Origin: Chelatococcus asaccharovorans
GTDB taxonomy: Bacteria > Pseudomonadota > Alphaproteobacteria > Rhizobiales > Beijerinckiaceae
NCBI RefSeq assembly: GCF_003201475.1
Contig: NZ_QJJK01000012.1
Span: 1 to 64,000, forward strand
Length of the DNA: 64,000 nucleotides
Direction: 5' to 3'
Below are positions 40,633-49,633 of this stretch, piece after piece. The translations under genes and the position numbers were made by a program. Within the stretch, counting starts at the first letter, position 1. Each line of letters begins with the position of its first letter. The notes beneath the pieces are model-generated. The model made no database searches and was not told the origin of the DNA. It saw only the letters and a list, made by a program, of their open reading frames with translations.

Positions 40633-41559
40633 ATGCCCACACCGATCATCATCGATACCGACCCCGGCCAGGACGATGCCATCGCCATATGGCTGGCGAT
40701 CGCGGCGCGTGAGGTCATCGCCATCGACTGCATCACCGCCGTCGCCGGCAATGTTCCCGTGGCGCAGACGACCGCCAATGTCATTCGCATCCTCGATTGC
40801 GCGGGCCGGAGCGACCTGCCCGTCCATCGCGGCGCCGAGGCGCCGCTGGTCGTGGCGCTCGAGACCGCCGAGTTCGTCTGTGGGCCGGACGGGCTCGATG
40901 GCTCTGGCCTGCCGCCGCCCTCGCGCGACGCCGACCCGGGCCACGCGGTCGAGGCGATCATCGCGCGCCTGCGCGCCGCCCCCGCCGGCCTGACGCTCTG
41001 CCCGCTCGGCCCCCTGACCAATCTGGCGCTGGCGATGCGCCTCGCCCCGGACATCCTGCCGAAGATCGAGCGCATCGTCCTGATGGGCGGCGCGATCGGC
41101 CTCGGCAACATCACGCCCGCGGCTGAGTTCAACATGCATGTCGATCCGCATGCCGCCGCCGTGGTGCTCGGATGCGGGCGGCCGATCGTGATGATGGGGC
41201 TCGGCGTGACGCTGAAGGCAATCGCCACCCATGAGCAGATCGCGCGGTTCGCGACGCTCGGCACGGCAACCGGTCGCTCGATTCACGGCATGCTCACGCG
41301 TCCGCGTCCGGGCGGCCTCGGCACCGCCGGCCATCCGATGCACGACGCCTGCGTCATCGCCTATCTCCTCTGGCCGGAGTTGTTTGCCGGGCGCGACTGT
41401 TTCGTGAGCGTCGCCACGGAGGACGGTCCCCTGCGCGGCCGCACCACCATCGACTGGAACGGCCGCCTGAAGCGCCCGGCCAACGCCCATGTCATCGCCG
41501 AGGTCGAAGCGCACGAACTCTTCGAGCGCATGACCGGCCTGCTCGCGACGCTGCCGTGA
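40633..41559 (+). CDS. Nucleoside hydrolase
   Basis: 308 residues of the inosine-uridine nucleoside N-ribohydrolase family. The N-terminal calcium site IIIDTDPGQDDAIAI supplies Asp8, Asp10, Asp14 and Asp15; TLCPLGPLTNLALAMRLAPDI and NITPAAEFNMHVDPHAAAVVL are the mid-family motifs, and HPMHDACVIAYLLWPELF holds the late His and Asp. It splits nucleosides into base and pentose in the cytoplasm. Its place at the end of a pentose-type transporter/kinase operon suggests the imported solute is, or includes, a nucleoside. Confidence 0.92.
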   Translation: MPTPIIIDTDPGQDDAIAIWLAIAAREVIAIDCITAVAGNVPVAQTTANVIRILDCAGRSDLPVHRGAEAPLVVALETAEFVCGPDGLDGSGLPPPSRDADPGHAVEAIIARLRAAPAGLTLCPLGPLTNLALAMRLAPDILPKIERIVLMGGAIGLGNITPAAEFNMHVDPHAAAVVLGCGRPIVMMGLGVTLKAIATHEQIARFATLGTATGRSIHGMLTRPRPGGLGTAGHPMHDACVIAYLLWPELFAGRDCFVSVATEDGPLRGRTTIDWNGRLKRPANAHVIAEVEAHELFERMTGLLATLP

Positions 41560-41600
41560 CGGCCTTTCGCCCAATCCCTCCCGCCTGCAAGGATCACGCC

Positions 41601-42122
41601 ATGGCGCATTTCGTCGAAGATCTTCAGCATGAGGCCAGTGCGGCGATCGCGGCCATGCAGCAGGCGGCACTGGCGGCCCGACACGCCCATGCGCGCGCGG
41701 AACTGATGCGCCATATGCTGACCACGGCGCGCAAGGTCAAGGACAAGCCGAAGGCCGAGGCGGTCGAGACCGTCGTCACCGAATGGATGGATGCCTGGCA
41801 TCTCGCCCGCGCCGAATGGCCCCATATCGCCCGCGAGATGGAGGCGTTCACGGAAGCGTTCTACGACTATGCGAACGCGCCGACCGACGCCCATGACACG
41901 CGCCTCAGGCAGACGGTCGAGGCGCTGGACGCCGCCCTCGCCCGGGAAGGCACCACCATTTCCGACCAGATGGCTTTCCGCTCGCAATGCGCCCACGGCT
42001 GGTGGGAGTGGGTGCGCCCGACGCCGGTGGATCTGCCCGGCCGCAAGGAGCGCCCCGGCGTGCCGCAGCCGTCGGCGGGCGTGCCCTTCTGGCAGGCCGG
42101 CTGTCCCGACTTCTGCAAATAG
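41601..42122 (+). CDS. Hypothetical protein
   Basis: 173 residues, not recognised. The first 120 are strongly helical (DLQHEASAAIAAMQQAALAARHAHARAELMRHML and following), possibly a coiled-coil or helical bundle; the end is Trp/Pro-rich (GWWEWVRPTPVDLPGR, PFWQAGCPDFCK). ATG 41601 has AAGGA 7 nt upstream; a GTG at 41556 overlapping the previous stop would extend it. It is the last gene of the GntR operon by position. Confidence 0.6.
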   Translation: MAHFVEDLQHEASAAIAAMQQAALAARHAHARAELMRHMLTTARKVKDKPKAEAVETVVTEWMDAWHLARAEWPHIAREMEAFTEAFYDYANAPTDAHDTRLRQTVEALDAALAREGTTISDQMAFRSQCAHGWWEWVRPTPVDLPGRKERPGVPQPSAGVPFWQAGCPDFCK

Positions 42123-42137
42123 GGGCGGTGACCCGCG

Positions 42138-42965
42138 CTATTCGGCGCCCGCGAGAAACGCGATCTCGCCGGATGGCGCATCCCCCAGGCGCACCGCCCG
42201 GCTGAAATCCGGACGTCCAGCGCTTCGCCCTATCCACAACGGATCGCCGTAGCTGCGCCCGAGGGCCAAAGCCTCCCCCCAGACCCGCATGGCCATCGTG
42301 AGGCGCATCGCCTCATCCGTCGCCGCGATCGGATAGGAGATGGAAAAGGCCAGAATGTCGGATCCGCCGGCATCGCTGACCGCTGCGGCTATGGCCGCGA
42401 CGCCGGGGGTTCCGGTGCTGACGGCCAGGCTCACGCCACGTTCGCGGATCGCCGCGAGAATGCCCGGCACCATCTCGGAGCGCTCCCGCCAGACCGGGTC
42501 GGTCGCGACGATGGCCAGCGCCTGGTCTTCCGGCAACTGGGCGAGAAGCGCACGGCCACTGGCGGTCTGAAACGCGGGCGCACGCTGTCCCACATCGCGG
42601 ATGAGCCGCAGGGGGTAGCTGCCGTATTTCCGGCGCAGGATGAACAACTCATCTTTGTCCAGCTTGCTGATATAGCCGACAAAGCCGAATTCCCCCGTAA
42701 GCTTGTCTGATACGCGCTCCATCGTCGTCACAAGGCCGTGCTGGGCAAGGTAAAGCTCTCCGAGAACGAGCCCGCGGGGACCAGCGATATAGCCTAAGCC
42801 ATCGCTCTCGCGCTCCAGCAAGCCGCTCTCGCCCATGGCCTTGAGCAGCCGCGAGACGGACGTCTTGGGCAGGTCGATTTGGCGGGCCACTTCCCCAACA
42901 CGCAGAACGGGATTCTGCGCATTCAACAGCGACAGAATGCGTAGCGCGTTGTCCAGAGAACTCAT
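42138..42965 (-). CDS. IclR-family transcriptional regulator (divergent from hyuAB unit 2)
   Basis: 275 residues. The winged helix (RILSLLNAQNPVLRVGEVARQIDLPKTSVSRLLKAMGESGLLERE) is followed by the IclR effector domain (FQTASGRALLAQLPED, GVAAIAAAVSDAGGSDILAFSISYP). It diverges from hyuA at 43109, so it most likely controls that operon in response to its substrate or a breakdown product. Confidence 0.88.
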   Translation of the reverse strand: MSSLDNALRILSLLNAQNPVLRVGEVARQIDLPKTSVSRLLKAMGESGLLERESDGLGYIAGPRGLVLGELYLAQHGLVTTMERVSDKLTGEFGFVGYISKLDKDELFILRRKYGSYPLRLIRDVGQRAPAFQTASGRALLAQLPEDQALAIVATDPVWRERSEMVPGILAAIRERGVSLAVSTGTPGVAAIAAAVSDAGGSDILAFSISYPIAATDEAMRLTMAMRVWGEALALGRSYGDPLWIGRSAGRPDFSRAVRLGDAPSGEIAFLAGAE

Positions 42966-42994
42966 CAGTCCCTCAATGGAAGGTGTACCACATA

Positions 42995-43020
42995 CAGCAA
43001 CGGGGTTGACAAATATGCTG
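42995..43020. promoter_or_regulatory. Candidate operator CAGCA-N16-TGCTG with TTGACA inside
   Basis: An inverted repeat CAGCA (42995-42999) / TGCTG (43016-43020) flanks a consensus TTGACA (43006-43011) pointing to hyuA. A matching -10 box at ideal spacing was not found, so both operator and promoter are tentative. Confidence 0.3.
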
Positions 43021-43108
43021 CACGTAATTTTGGTTATGCGTCAAGTACCGGAAATGACGTGCTCCCCGTGCGGCACGCGGTGGCCAACCTTGTGGCGAGA
43101 GTGGACGA

Positions 43109-45154
43109 ATGCTGAGAATTGGCGTCGATATCGGGGGCACGTTCACCGATTTTGCCATCTGGAAGGATGAAGGCGACGGCTATGTCGACATCGGCAGCCA
43201 TAAGGCCCCGACCTCCCGGCCGAATTTCGCGGATGCGGTGAAGCAGGGCGTCCGGGATCTTGTCGCACGATACGGCGTGGCCGAGGATAGCCCGATTCTC
43301 GTCGTCCATGGCACGACGGTCAGCACGAATGCGGTGATCGAGCGATCCGAACCGCCCATCGCCCTCATCACCACGAAGGGCTTTCGCGACATCCTGGGCA
43401 TTGCCCGTCTGAGGCTGGACAAGCCGGTCGACCTGTTCAACAGGCGGAGCATCCCGCTCGTTGCGCGCGAGAATGTATTTGCCATTACAGGGCGAATACT
43501 TGCGGACGGATCGGAAGACATTCATCTCGACGAGGCGGAACTCCTGGACGCCGTCGAGACGGCTGTCGCCCGCGGGCTCAGCACCATGGGTGTCTGCTTC
43601 CTCAATGCCCATCGCAATCCGGCGCATGAACGCCGGGCCGTCGCGCTGATCCGCGGGCGTTTTCCGGATGTCGAGGTCATGGCCTCCCATGAGGTCTGGC
43701 CGCAGCAATCCGAGTATGAGCGGGCGATGCTGACGCTCCTCAATGTTTATGTGAAGCGGCTGATGCAGGGATATCTCCAGGACATCGACGATTTTCTGGT
43801 GGAGACCTATCCGAACGCCAAGCTTTACATCACGAAGTCCAACGGCGGCATCATGTCGGCAGCGGAAGCCCGCGAATTGCCCATCCACACGCTGCTGTCC
43901 GGGCCGGCCGCCGGCGTCACGGCTGCGCACACCCTCGGGCGCTATCTCGGGCTCGATCGCATCCTCACCTTCGATATGGGCGGCACCTCGGCCGACGTCT
44001 CGTTGATCGATGGCGGGCGGCCGATGATCACCGCCCAGGCGGAGGTCGGGGATTTTCCGCTGATGATGCCGGTCACGGCCGTCGAGGCGATCGGCGCCGG
44101 CGGCGGCTCCATCGTGTGGCTCGACGGAGGCGTGCTGAAGGTCGGTCCGCGCAGCGCCGGATCGCTGCCGGGGCCGGCCTGCTATGGCCTTGGCGGTACC
44201 GCGCCAACCTTGTCCGATGCCTATCTCATTGCCAACTACCTCTCCCCCAAAGGGCTGCTCGGCGGACGCGTGGCGCTTGACCGGGCCTTGGCAGAGAAGG
44301 CTTTCGCGCCGATAGCGGATGCGCTCGGCACGGATGTCGTGGCGGCGGCGGAAAGCGCGATCGATGTCGCGACCTCCAATATGCTCGCCAAGATCTCGCC
44401 GTTCCTGGCCCGGCTCGGCGTTGGCGCGTCAGACCTCACGCTGATGATCTTCGGCGGGGCCGGCGGGGTTCATGGCCCGATCCTTGCCAGCGAGATCAAT
44501 ATCGGCCGGATGGTTGTGCCACGACTGCCGTCGGTGTTCTGCGCCTTCGGCGGCCTCGTCTCGGACCTCATGCATGACGCCGTCCGGACCGTTCAGGGGC
44601 AGCCGCTCACGGAGGCAGAGATCTTCGATATCTTTGCGACACTGGCCGCAGAAGGGCGTGACTGGCTGAAACGCCAGAGCCACGAGGGTCAGGTGAAGGA
44701 AACCGAGTTTATTCATCTGGCGGATATGCGCTACGCCGCGCAGTCCTTCACGTTGTCGATCGATCTGTCGACGGTCTTGGCCGCACGCGGCGGTCTGGAT
44801 GCGATGGTCGCAGCCTTCCATGCCGAGCACGCGCGCCTGTTCGGTCATGCCAACCCCGACGCGCCGGTCAGCATCGACACCTTGCGCGTGCGCACTATAG
44901 GGCGTCAGGCCAAGCCCGGGGCGGTTGCGCTTGGCAGTGCCGGCGCATTGCCGACACCCCTCGAGCACCGTCGCATCCGATCGGGCGGGCGCTGGCTCGA
45001 GGACGTGCCGGTCTATGCCTGGCGCGACCTGTCCCCACATTGGGCGGGCGCCGGGCCGGCCATCATCCAGCAGGATCTTGCCACCATCCTCGTCCCGCCC
45101 GGCTATGGCGCCCGCGTCGGCGCGCTCGGGGACCTCGAACTCGTGAAGGACTGA
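43109..45154 (+). CDS. hyuA: Hydantoinase A/oxoprolinase family protein (unit 2)
   Basis: 681 residues, the same length and motifs as the HyuA at 21720-23765: GVDIGGTFTDFAIW, HGTTVSTNAVIERSEPPIALITTKGFRDIL, SNGGIMSAAEARELPIHTLLSGPAAG, TFDMGGTSADVSLI. It would be the ATP-using half of a ring-opening amidohydrolase. The regulator here (IclR) and the neighbours differ from unit 1, so the substrate probably differs. HyuB follows after 4 nt. Confidence 0.92.
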   Translation: MLRIGVDIGGTFTDFAIWKDEGDGYVDIGSHKAPTSRPNFADAVKQGVRDLVARYGVAEDSPILVVHGTTVSTNAVIERSEPPIALITTKGFRDILGIARLRLDKPVDLFNRRSIPLVARENVFAITGRILADGSEDIHLDEAELLDAVETAVARGLSTMGVCFLNAHRNPAHERRAVALIRGRFPDVEVMASHEVWPQQSEYERAMLTLLNVYVKRLMQGYLQDIDDFLVETYPNAKLYITKSNGGIMSAAEARELPIHTLLSGPAAGVTAAHTLGRYLGLDRILTFDMGGTSADVSLIDGGRPMITAQAEVGDFPLMMPVTAVEAIGAGGGSIVWLDGGVLKVGPRSAGSLPGPACYGLGGTAPTLSDAYLIANYLSPKGLLGGRVALDRALAEKAFAPIADALGTDVVAAAESAIDVATSNMLAKISPFLARLGVGASDLTLMIFGGAGGVHGPILASEINIGRMVVPRLPSVFCAFGGLVSDLMHDAVRTVQGQPLTEAEIFDIFATLAAEGRDWLKRQSHEGQVKETEFIHLADMRYAAQSFTLSIDLSTVLAARGGLDAMVAAFHAEHARLFGHANPDAPVSIDTLRVRTIGRQAKPGAVALGSAGALPTPLEHRRIRSGGRWLEDVPVYAWRDLSPHWAGAGPAIIQQDLATILVPPGYGARVGALGDLELVKD

Positions 45155-45158
45155 CGCC

Positions 45159-47117
45159 ATGGATCCCGTCCAGACGGAAATCATGAAGAACCGCTTCACG
45201 GCGATCGCCGAAGAGGCGGCCACGGTGGCCTATCGCACCGCCCACACGACCTTCGTGAAGCAGACGCAGGACTTCCAGGTTGCGGTCGCTCGGATCTCAG
45301 GCGAGTTCTTCGCCTATCCCATGCTGACGGGCGTCGTCTCCGGCAGCGGCCAGACCATCGCCGGGCTGACGCGGCACTTCCCGGACGATGAGCTCGAACC
45401 CGGCGACGTGCTCATCTCGAACGATCCGTTCAGCACTTGGGGTCTCGTCACGCATATGATGGATATCCATCTGGCGCGCCCCATTTTTGTCGATGGCAAG
45501 CTTGCCTGTTTCGCCTGGTCCTTCGTGCATGCGTCCGACATCGGCGGCGCCGTGCCCGGCAGTATTTCCCCTGATCTTTTTGAATGCTTTCAGGAAGGCC
45601 TGCGTCTTCGTCCGACGAAACTCGTCAAGGCCGGCGCCGTCAATCAGGACATCGTCAATATCCTGAAGGACAACTCGCGCATCGGCGATGCGGTCTGGGG
45701 CGATCTCGAGGCGCTTATGGCGGCCATGCGCCTTCTCGACCTGCGCATCAACGCGCTGTGCGCCAAGGTCGGCGTCGAGGCTTTCCACCGGGGCGTCGAT
45801 GACGTCATGACCCATGCGGAGATGAAGGCGCGTCGGGTCATCGGCGCCTTGAAGGATGGCACCTATACGTTCGCCGACTATATCGAAGGGGACGATTACG
45901 GGGCGGCCGTGCACATCTATTGCCGGCTCACCATCCGAGGCGATGGGGCGGAGGTCGACTATTCCGGCTCCTCGCCCCAGGTGCACGCTGCCTTCAATTT
46001 TGCCACGGGCAGCCGCACGCATCCGTTCCTCTGCCTTGGCCTGACCAACTACATACAGACCATGGAGCCGGACATCCCGATCAATGGCGGCGTCATGCGG
46101 CCGATCAAGGCTTACGCGCCGCCCGGAACCGTGATGAATGCCGAATATCCGGCGGCCATGGGCAACCGCTTCGTCGCCGTCATGCGGTGCTACGATGCGC
46201 TGATCGGCTGCCTCAACCAGGCGTTGCCGGACGGCATCGCCGCCTGCGGCGCCGGGCAGGCCGGCATCATCTCGTCGGCCTGGGCCGATCCCGCATCCGG
46301 CCGCAACCGGGTCGCCGTCGTGGAGCCTTTTTCCGGCGGGTCCGGCGGACGCGTCAGGGCAGATGGTGTCGATGCCAACGACACGATGATCGGCTATCTC
46401 AAGAGCACGCCGATCGAGCATGTCGAGGTGGAGACGCCGCTCGTCGTGCGCCGTCACGAGCTCGTGCCTTCAAGTTTCGGCCATGGCCGCTATCGCGGCG
46501 GCGCGGCCGTCGCGATCGAGCTCGAGAGCCGATCGCCGGAGGTCACGATCACCGTGCGCGGGCTCGACCGGTTCCGCTTTCAGCCCTGGGGGGTCTTCGG
46601 AGGCACCGCCGGCGGCAATAGCGTCACAACGCTCAATCCCGAAACGGCGCCCGCGCGCATTGGGCGCATCAAAGTTCTGCGCCTCGGTGAGCGTGATGTC
46701 CTACAGATGATCTCGTCATCTGGCGGCGGCTTCGGGCCGCCGGTGGAGCGGAAGCCGGAAGCCGTGCTGCGCGATGTCCTGGACGAGATGCTGAGCGTGG
46801 AGGAGGCGGAAGCCATCTACGGGGTGGTGATTGCCGGCAGGGAGATCGATCGCGAGCGGACCGCGGCGCTGCGTGCCGGGATCGCAGATGGTCCGCCGCG
46901 CTTCAGCGTGCAGCATGGTCCGAGCCGCCGCGCCTTCGAGGCCGAATGGCCGATCGAAGCCAGCATCGCCCTGGCCGATGCGGCGCTCGCGACACCGCCG
47001 GGTTTGCGGCGCTTCATCATGGTCAAGAGCCGGGCGGCTCTCGACGACGCGACCAAACCGATAACGCCGGCCATGGTCGCCGACACGGTCAAACGCATCG
47101 CAAGCCAGTCGCGCTAG
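45159..47117 (+). CDS. hyuB: Hydantoinase B/oxoprolinase family protein (unit 2)
   Basis: 652 residues with DPVQTEIMKNRFTAIAEEAATVAYRTAHTTFVKQTQDFQ, SNDPFSTWGLVTHMMD, FAWSFVHASDIGGAVPGSIS and the C-terminal SSGGGFGPPVERKPE. It is the hydrolytic partner of the HyuA just upstream. The gene ends facing the nitrilase gene, with a hairpin between the stops. Confidence 0.9.
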   Translation: MDPVQTEIMKNRFTAIAEEAATVAYRTAHTTFVKQTQDFQVAVARISGEFFAYPMLTGVVSGSGQTIAGLTRHFPDDELEPGDVLISNDPFSTWGLVTHMMDIHLARPIFVDGKLACFAWSFVHASDIGGAVPGSISPDLFECFQEGLRLRPTKLVKAGAVNQDIVNILKDNSRIGDAVWGDLEALMAAMRLLDLRINALCAKVGVEAFHRGVDDVMTHAEMKARRVIGALKDGTYTFADYIEGDDYGAAVHIYCRLTIRGDGAEVDYSGSSPQVHAAFNFATGSRTHPFLCLGLTNYIQTMEPDIPINGGVMRPIKAYAPPGTVMNAEYPAAMGNRFVAVMRCYDALIGCLNQALPDGIAACGAGQAGIISSAWADPASGRNRVAVVEPFSGGSGGRVRADGVDANDTMIGYLKSTPIEHVEVETPLVVRRHELVPSSFGHGRYRGGAAVAIELESRSPEVTITVRGLDRFRFQPWGVFGGTAGGNSVTTLNPETAPARIGRIKVLRLGERDVLQMISSSGGGFGPPVERKPEAVLRDVLDEMLSVEEAEAIYGVVIAGREIDRERTAALRAGIADGPPRFSVQHGPSRRAFEAEWPIEASIALADAALATPPGLRRFIMVKSRAALDDATKPITPAMVADTVKRIASQSR

Positions 47118-47128
47118 AGGGGACCATG

Positions 47129-47147
47129 TGAGGCGCGCTGCGCCTCA
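47129..47147. terminator. Hairpin at convergent gene ends
   Basis: TGAGGCGC (47129-47136) pairs with GCGCCTCA (47140-47147) with a 3-nt loop. It lies between hyuB and the nitrilase gene and includes the nitrilase stop codon. Possibly a bidirectional terminator; no T run. Confidence 0.45.
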
Positions 47148-48101
47148 TATCTCGGTCTGGCCGGCTTCGATGAGACCCGTCAGGGGGCGGCGATTGATGA
47201 CGAGGTCGAGCACCCCCGGCCGCGCATAATGCCCGGCCGTATCGACGAGAACCTTGGCCCGCGCGATCGCGTCGAGGTCGATCTCCGCCACGACGAGGGT
47301 TTCCTCACTGCCGGTGTGAGGCCCGGCAATGATGTCGCCGTTCGGCGCGTAGATGGCGGAATAGCCCCCGCCGGTGCCGAGCACGTCCTGCGGGCCGAGC
47401 ACTTCTTGCATGGCCTCGAGATACTGCTCCGTCACCGGGTTCTCCGCGACGATGACGAAGCACTGACCTGTGATCGCATGGGCGCGCATGATGGTCTCGA
47501 CCGTCACGTCATAGGCGGAGCCGCGGCCGGCCGTGCTGGCAAAAGTTGGCCAACTCGCACAATGCACCTCCATGCCCTGCGCGATCAGGGCCTGCCGGGC
47601 GAGATTCATCATGTGCTCATAGCAGATCAGGCCGCCGATCCTGCCGACGGACGTCGGGAACACGGAGAGGGTGGAGCCGTCGCCCTGCCCCCACAGCATG
47701 CGTTCCGCGAAGGTCGGCTGCAGTTTCCGGTGCTTGCCGAGTAGCCGTCCGTCCGCGCCGATGAACACCTGGCTGTTATACATCGTTCCGCCGTCGCGCT
47801 CGCTGATGCCGAGCACGACGATAACGCCCGCACGCGCGGCCGCCTCGCAGACCGGAGCGAGATCGCCGGCCGCGATATCGACGGACTGCTTGAGATACCG
47901 GACATGGATGCCGTGCTGCTGTCCCGGCGGATAAAGATTGATCCAGTAGGGAAAGCCCGGAACGAAGGTTTCGGGAAAGCAGAGCAGTTCAACGCCGCTG
48001 CGACCCGCCTCTGCAATGAGCGCGCAGGCCTTGGCGATCGAGGCGTCGCGATCGAGCAGGATGGACGAGGTATGTGCCGCCGCCACCACATGCCGTCCCA
48101 T
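47145..48101 (-). CDS. Nitrilase (carbon-nitrogen hydrolase, branch 1)
   Basis: 318 residues with the catalytic triad Glu44 (CFPETFVPGFPYW), Lys126 (GKHRKLQPTFAERMLWGQGDG) and Cys160 (GGLICYEHMMNLARQAL). The sequence around the Lys and Cys is that of true nitrilases, which turn nitriles into acids and ammonia, rather than of amidases. ATG 48101 is preceded by AAGGAGAGG. Next to hyuAB and a RutE-like gene, it could belong to nitrogen-compound breakdown; the natural nitrile is unknown. Confidence 0.9.
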   Translation of the reverse strand: MGRHVVAAAHTSSILLDRDASIAKACALIAEAGRSGVELLCFPETFVPGFPYWINLYPPGQQHGIHVRYLKQSVDIAAGDLAPVCEAAARAGVIVVLGISERDGGTMYNSQVFIGADGRLLGKHRKLQPTFAERMLWGQGDGSTLSVFPTSVGRIGGLICYEHMMNLARQALIAQGMEVHCASWPTFASTAGRGSAYDVTVETIMRAHAITGQCFVIVAENPVTEQYLEAMQEVLGPQDVLGTGGGYSAIYAPNGDIIAGPHTGSEETLVVAEIDLDAIARAKVLVDTAGHYARPGVLDLVINRRPLTGLIEAGQTEI

Positions 48102-48144
48102 GATCCCTCTCCTTGCTCCGCCGAACCGACCCTCCAAAAGTCTT

Positions 48145-48166
48145 ATTGATAGAACAAGCTGTCAAT
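48145..48166. promoter_or_regulatory. Inverted repeat upstream of nitrilase gene
   Basis: ATTGATA-N8-TGTCAAT (48145-48151/48160-48166), 7+7 with one mismatch, about 45 bp upstream of the nitrilase start and within the 86-nt gap to the nitroreductase gene. Position and symmetry fit an operator; no matching regulator identified. Confidence 0.35.
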
Positions 48167-48187
48167 CGAACAATCGCAATCGACTGG

Positions 48188-48772
48188 TCACACCATCGCG
48201 CAGGCCTTGTCGAAGGGCAGACGCGGCAGGCGTTCCATGGTGCCCGACGGGTCGGCATAGCCGAGATTGACCATGAAATTGGCCTTCCAGCCGGTATCGG
48301 CGAAAAACTCCGCCTCGATCTTGGCGGCGTCGAAGCCGCTCATCGGCCCGCAATCGAGTCCCAGCGAACGCGCGGCCATGATGAGATAGGCGCCCTGCAG
48401 GCTGCCGTTACGAAAGGCCGTCTGATAGGCGACCTCGGGGGCGGCGAACCAGGGCCGTGCATCCTGATGGGGGAAGAGGAACGGCAACTCATCGGCAAAA
48501 TGAGGATCATAGGCAACGACGACATTCACCGGCGCGGCCATCGTCTTGTCGCGATTGCCGGCGGACATGGCCGGGCTCAAGCGCTTCTTGCCCTCAGGCG
48601 TGTGGACGAAGAGAAACCGCGCCGGGCAACAATTAGCCGAAGTCGGGCCAAACTTCAGGAGATCGTAGAGGGCATGGAGGACGTCCTCCCCGACCGGCTT
48701 ATCCTGCCATTTGTTCGCTGTGCGCGCCTCACGAAACAATTGATCGAGCGCGTCGTCATTCAAGCGCGACAT
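48188..48772 (-). CDS. Nitroreductase-family protein, malonic semialdehyde reductase (RutE/HadB)-like
   Basis: 194 residues of the small flavin nitroreductase family, closest in pattern to RutE ([75 protein letters not shown]). RutE reduces malonic semialdehyde to 3-hydroxypropionate in pyrimidine breakdown. No other rut genes are visible here. It is transcribed toward the nitrilase gene, 86 nt away. Confidence 0.83.
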   Translation of the reverse strand: MSRLNDDALDQLFREARTANKWQDKPVGEDVLHALYDLLKFGPTSANCCPARFLFVHTPEGKKRLSPAMSAGNRDKTMAAPVNVVVAYDPHFADELPFLFPHQDARPWFAAPEVAYQTAFRNGSLQGAYLIMAARSLGLDCGPMSGFDAAKIEAEFFADTGWKANFMVNLGYADPSGTMERLPRLPFDKACAMV

Positions 48773-48844
48773 CTTGAACCTTTCCAGGGCTTAAATCTTT
48801 ACACCACCGGCGAGCACGATCCTGGCACGGCTTCTTGCCGCGCC

Positions 48845-49633
48845 CTATGGCTGCAGAATCGCGCCGTCGAGGCTTTGATAGACGACTTCCGCGATGGGCA
48901 GCAACTCGGCTCGGTCGGAATTGGCCGTCACCGCGAAGCCGTAGCCCTGGTCGAGCCATGCAAAGGTCGCGGTCTCCCCGTCCTGCCGGAAGCGGAACGC
49001 AGTCTCGCCACCCTGGGTCGCCTGCACATAGACAGTCAGCCGTCGTCCTCCGTCGGTCTCATACATGAGCTGCGCGGCGGCGCCGGCATCGGCCGAGAGG
49101 AGCCGCCCCCCCATCAGACGGAAGCCGAACCTGGCCAGATCCGGGGCTTTCAGGGGGCGGCCGAGGCGCTTGGACAGCCAGCGGACGAGATGGGCCTCCT
49201 GCGCGGCACCGACCTCCACGGGATGCGCGACTTCCACGACGAAGGTCCGATAGGCTGCGACCGCGTCACGCGTCACAGTCGTCGTGCCGGACGACGACGC
49301 GGCGCTCTGGCCGCGCGCGAACCAGCCGCCGGCTCCCCCAACCACGAGCAGGACAAGGGCAGCCGCCACTGCAGCAACTCGCTGCCGCCAGGATCGCCTG
49401 CGGGCGGCGCGGATCGCGGCCACCCGCAGCCGCGCCGGCACGGGTTCGGCAAATTTGGCCTGCAAGGCGGCCCGCAAGGCATCACGCTGCTGGCGCTCCA
49501 GAGTGACACGTGTCCTGGCCTCGGGGTTGCTCCCGAGATAGCCCTCGACGAGCGCCAACCGCTCGCCCGCGAGGCGGCCGTCGACAAACGATTGCAGGTC
49601 GTCTTCGCCGATGGGTGCTCGCGAGCCGTTCAT
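48845..49633 (-). CDS. Anti-sigma factor (membrane-anchored)
   Basis: 262 residues. An N-terminal cytoplasmic part (DDLQSFVDGRLAGERLALVEGYLGSNPEA, RsiW/ChrR-like helical pattern without the zinc-binding H-x3-C-x2-C) precedes one membrane helix (about residues 86-105, VAAVAAALVLLVVGGAGGWF) and a periplasmic sensor-like part. Its start overlaps the sigma-factor stop (ATGA), the common arrangement for a sigma/anti-sigma pair. The inducing signal is unknown. Confidence 0.87.
   Translation of the reverse strand: MNGSRAPIGEDDLQSFVDGRLAGERLALVEGYLGSNPEARTRVTLERQQRDALRAALQAKFAEPVPARLRVAAIRAARRRSWRQRVAAVAAALVLLVVGGAGGWFARGQSAASSSGTTTVTRDAVAAYRTFVVEVAHPVEVGAAQEAHLVRWLSKRLGRPLKAPDLARFGFRLMGGRLLSADAGAAAQLMYETDGGRRLTVYVQATQGGETAFRFRQDGETATFAWLDQGYGFAVTANSDRAELLPIAEVVYQSLDGAILQP

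Noticed and set aside
43006-43040. Full sigma-70 promoter for hyuA unit 2
   Set aside because: TTGACA is perfect, but no acceptable -10 box lies 15-19 nt downstream, so only the operator-like repeat was kept as a weak candidate.
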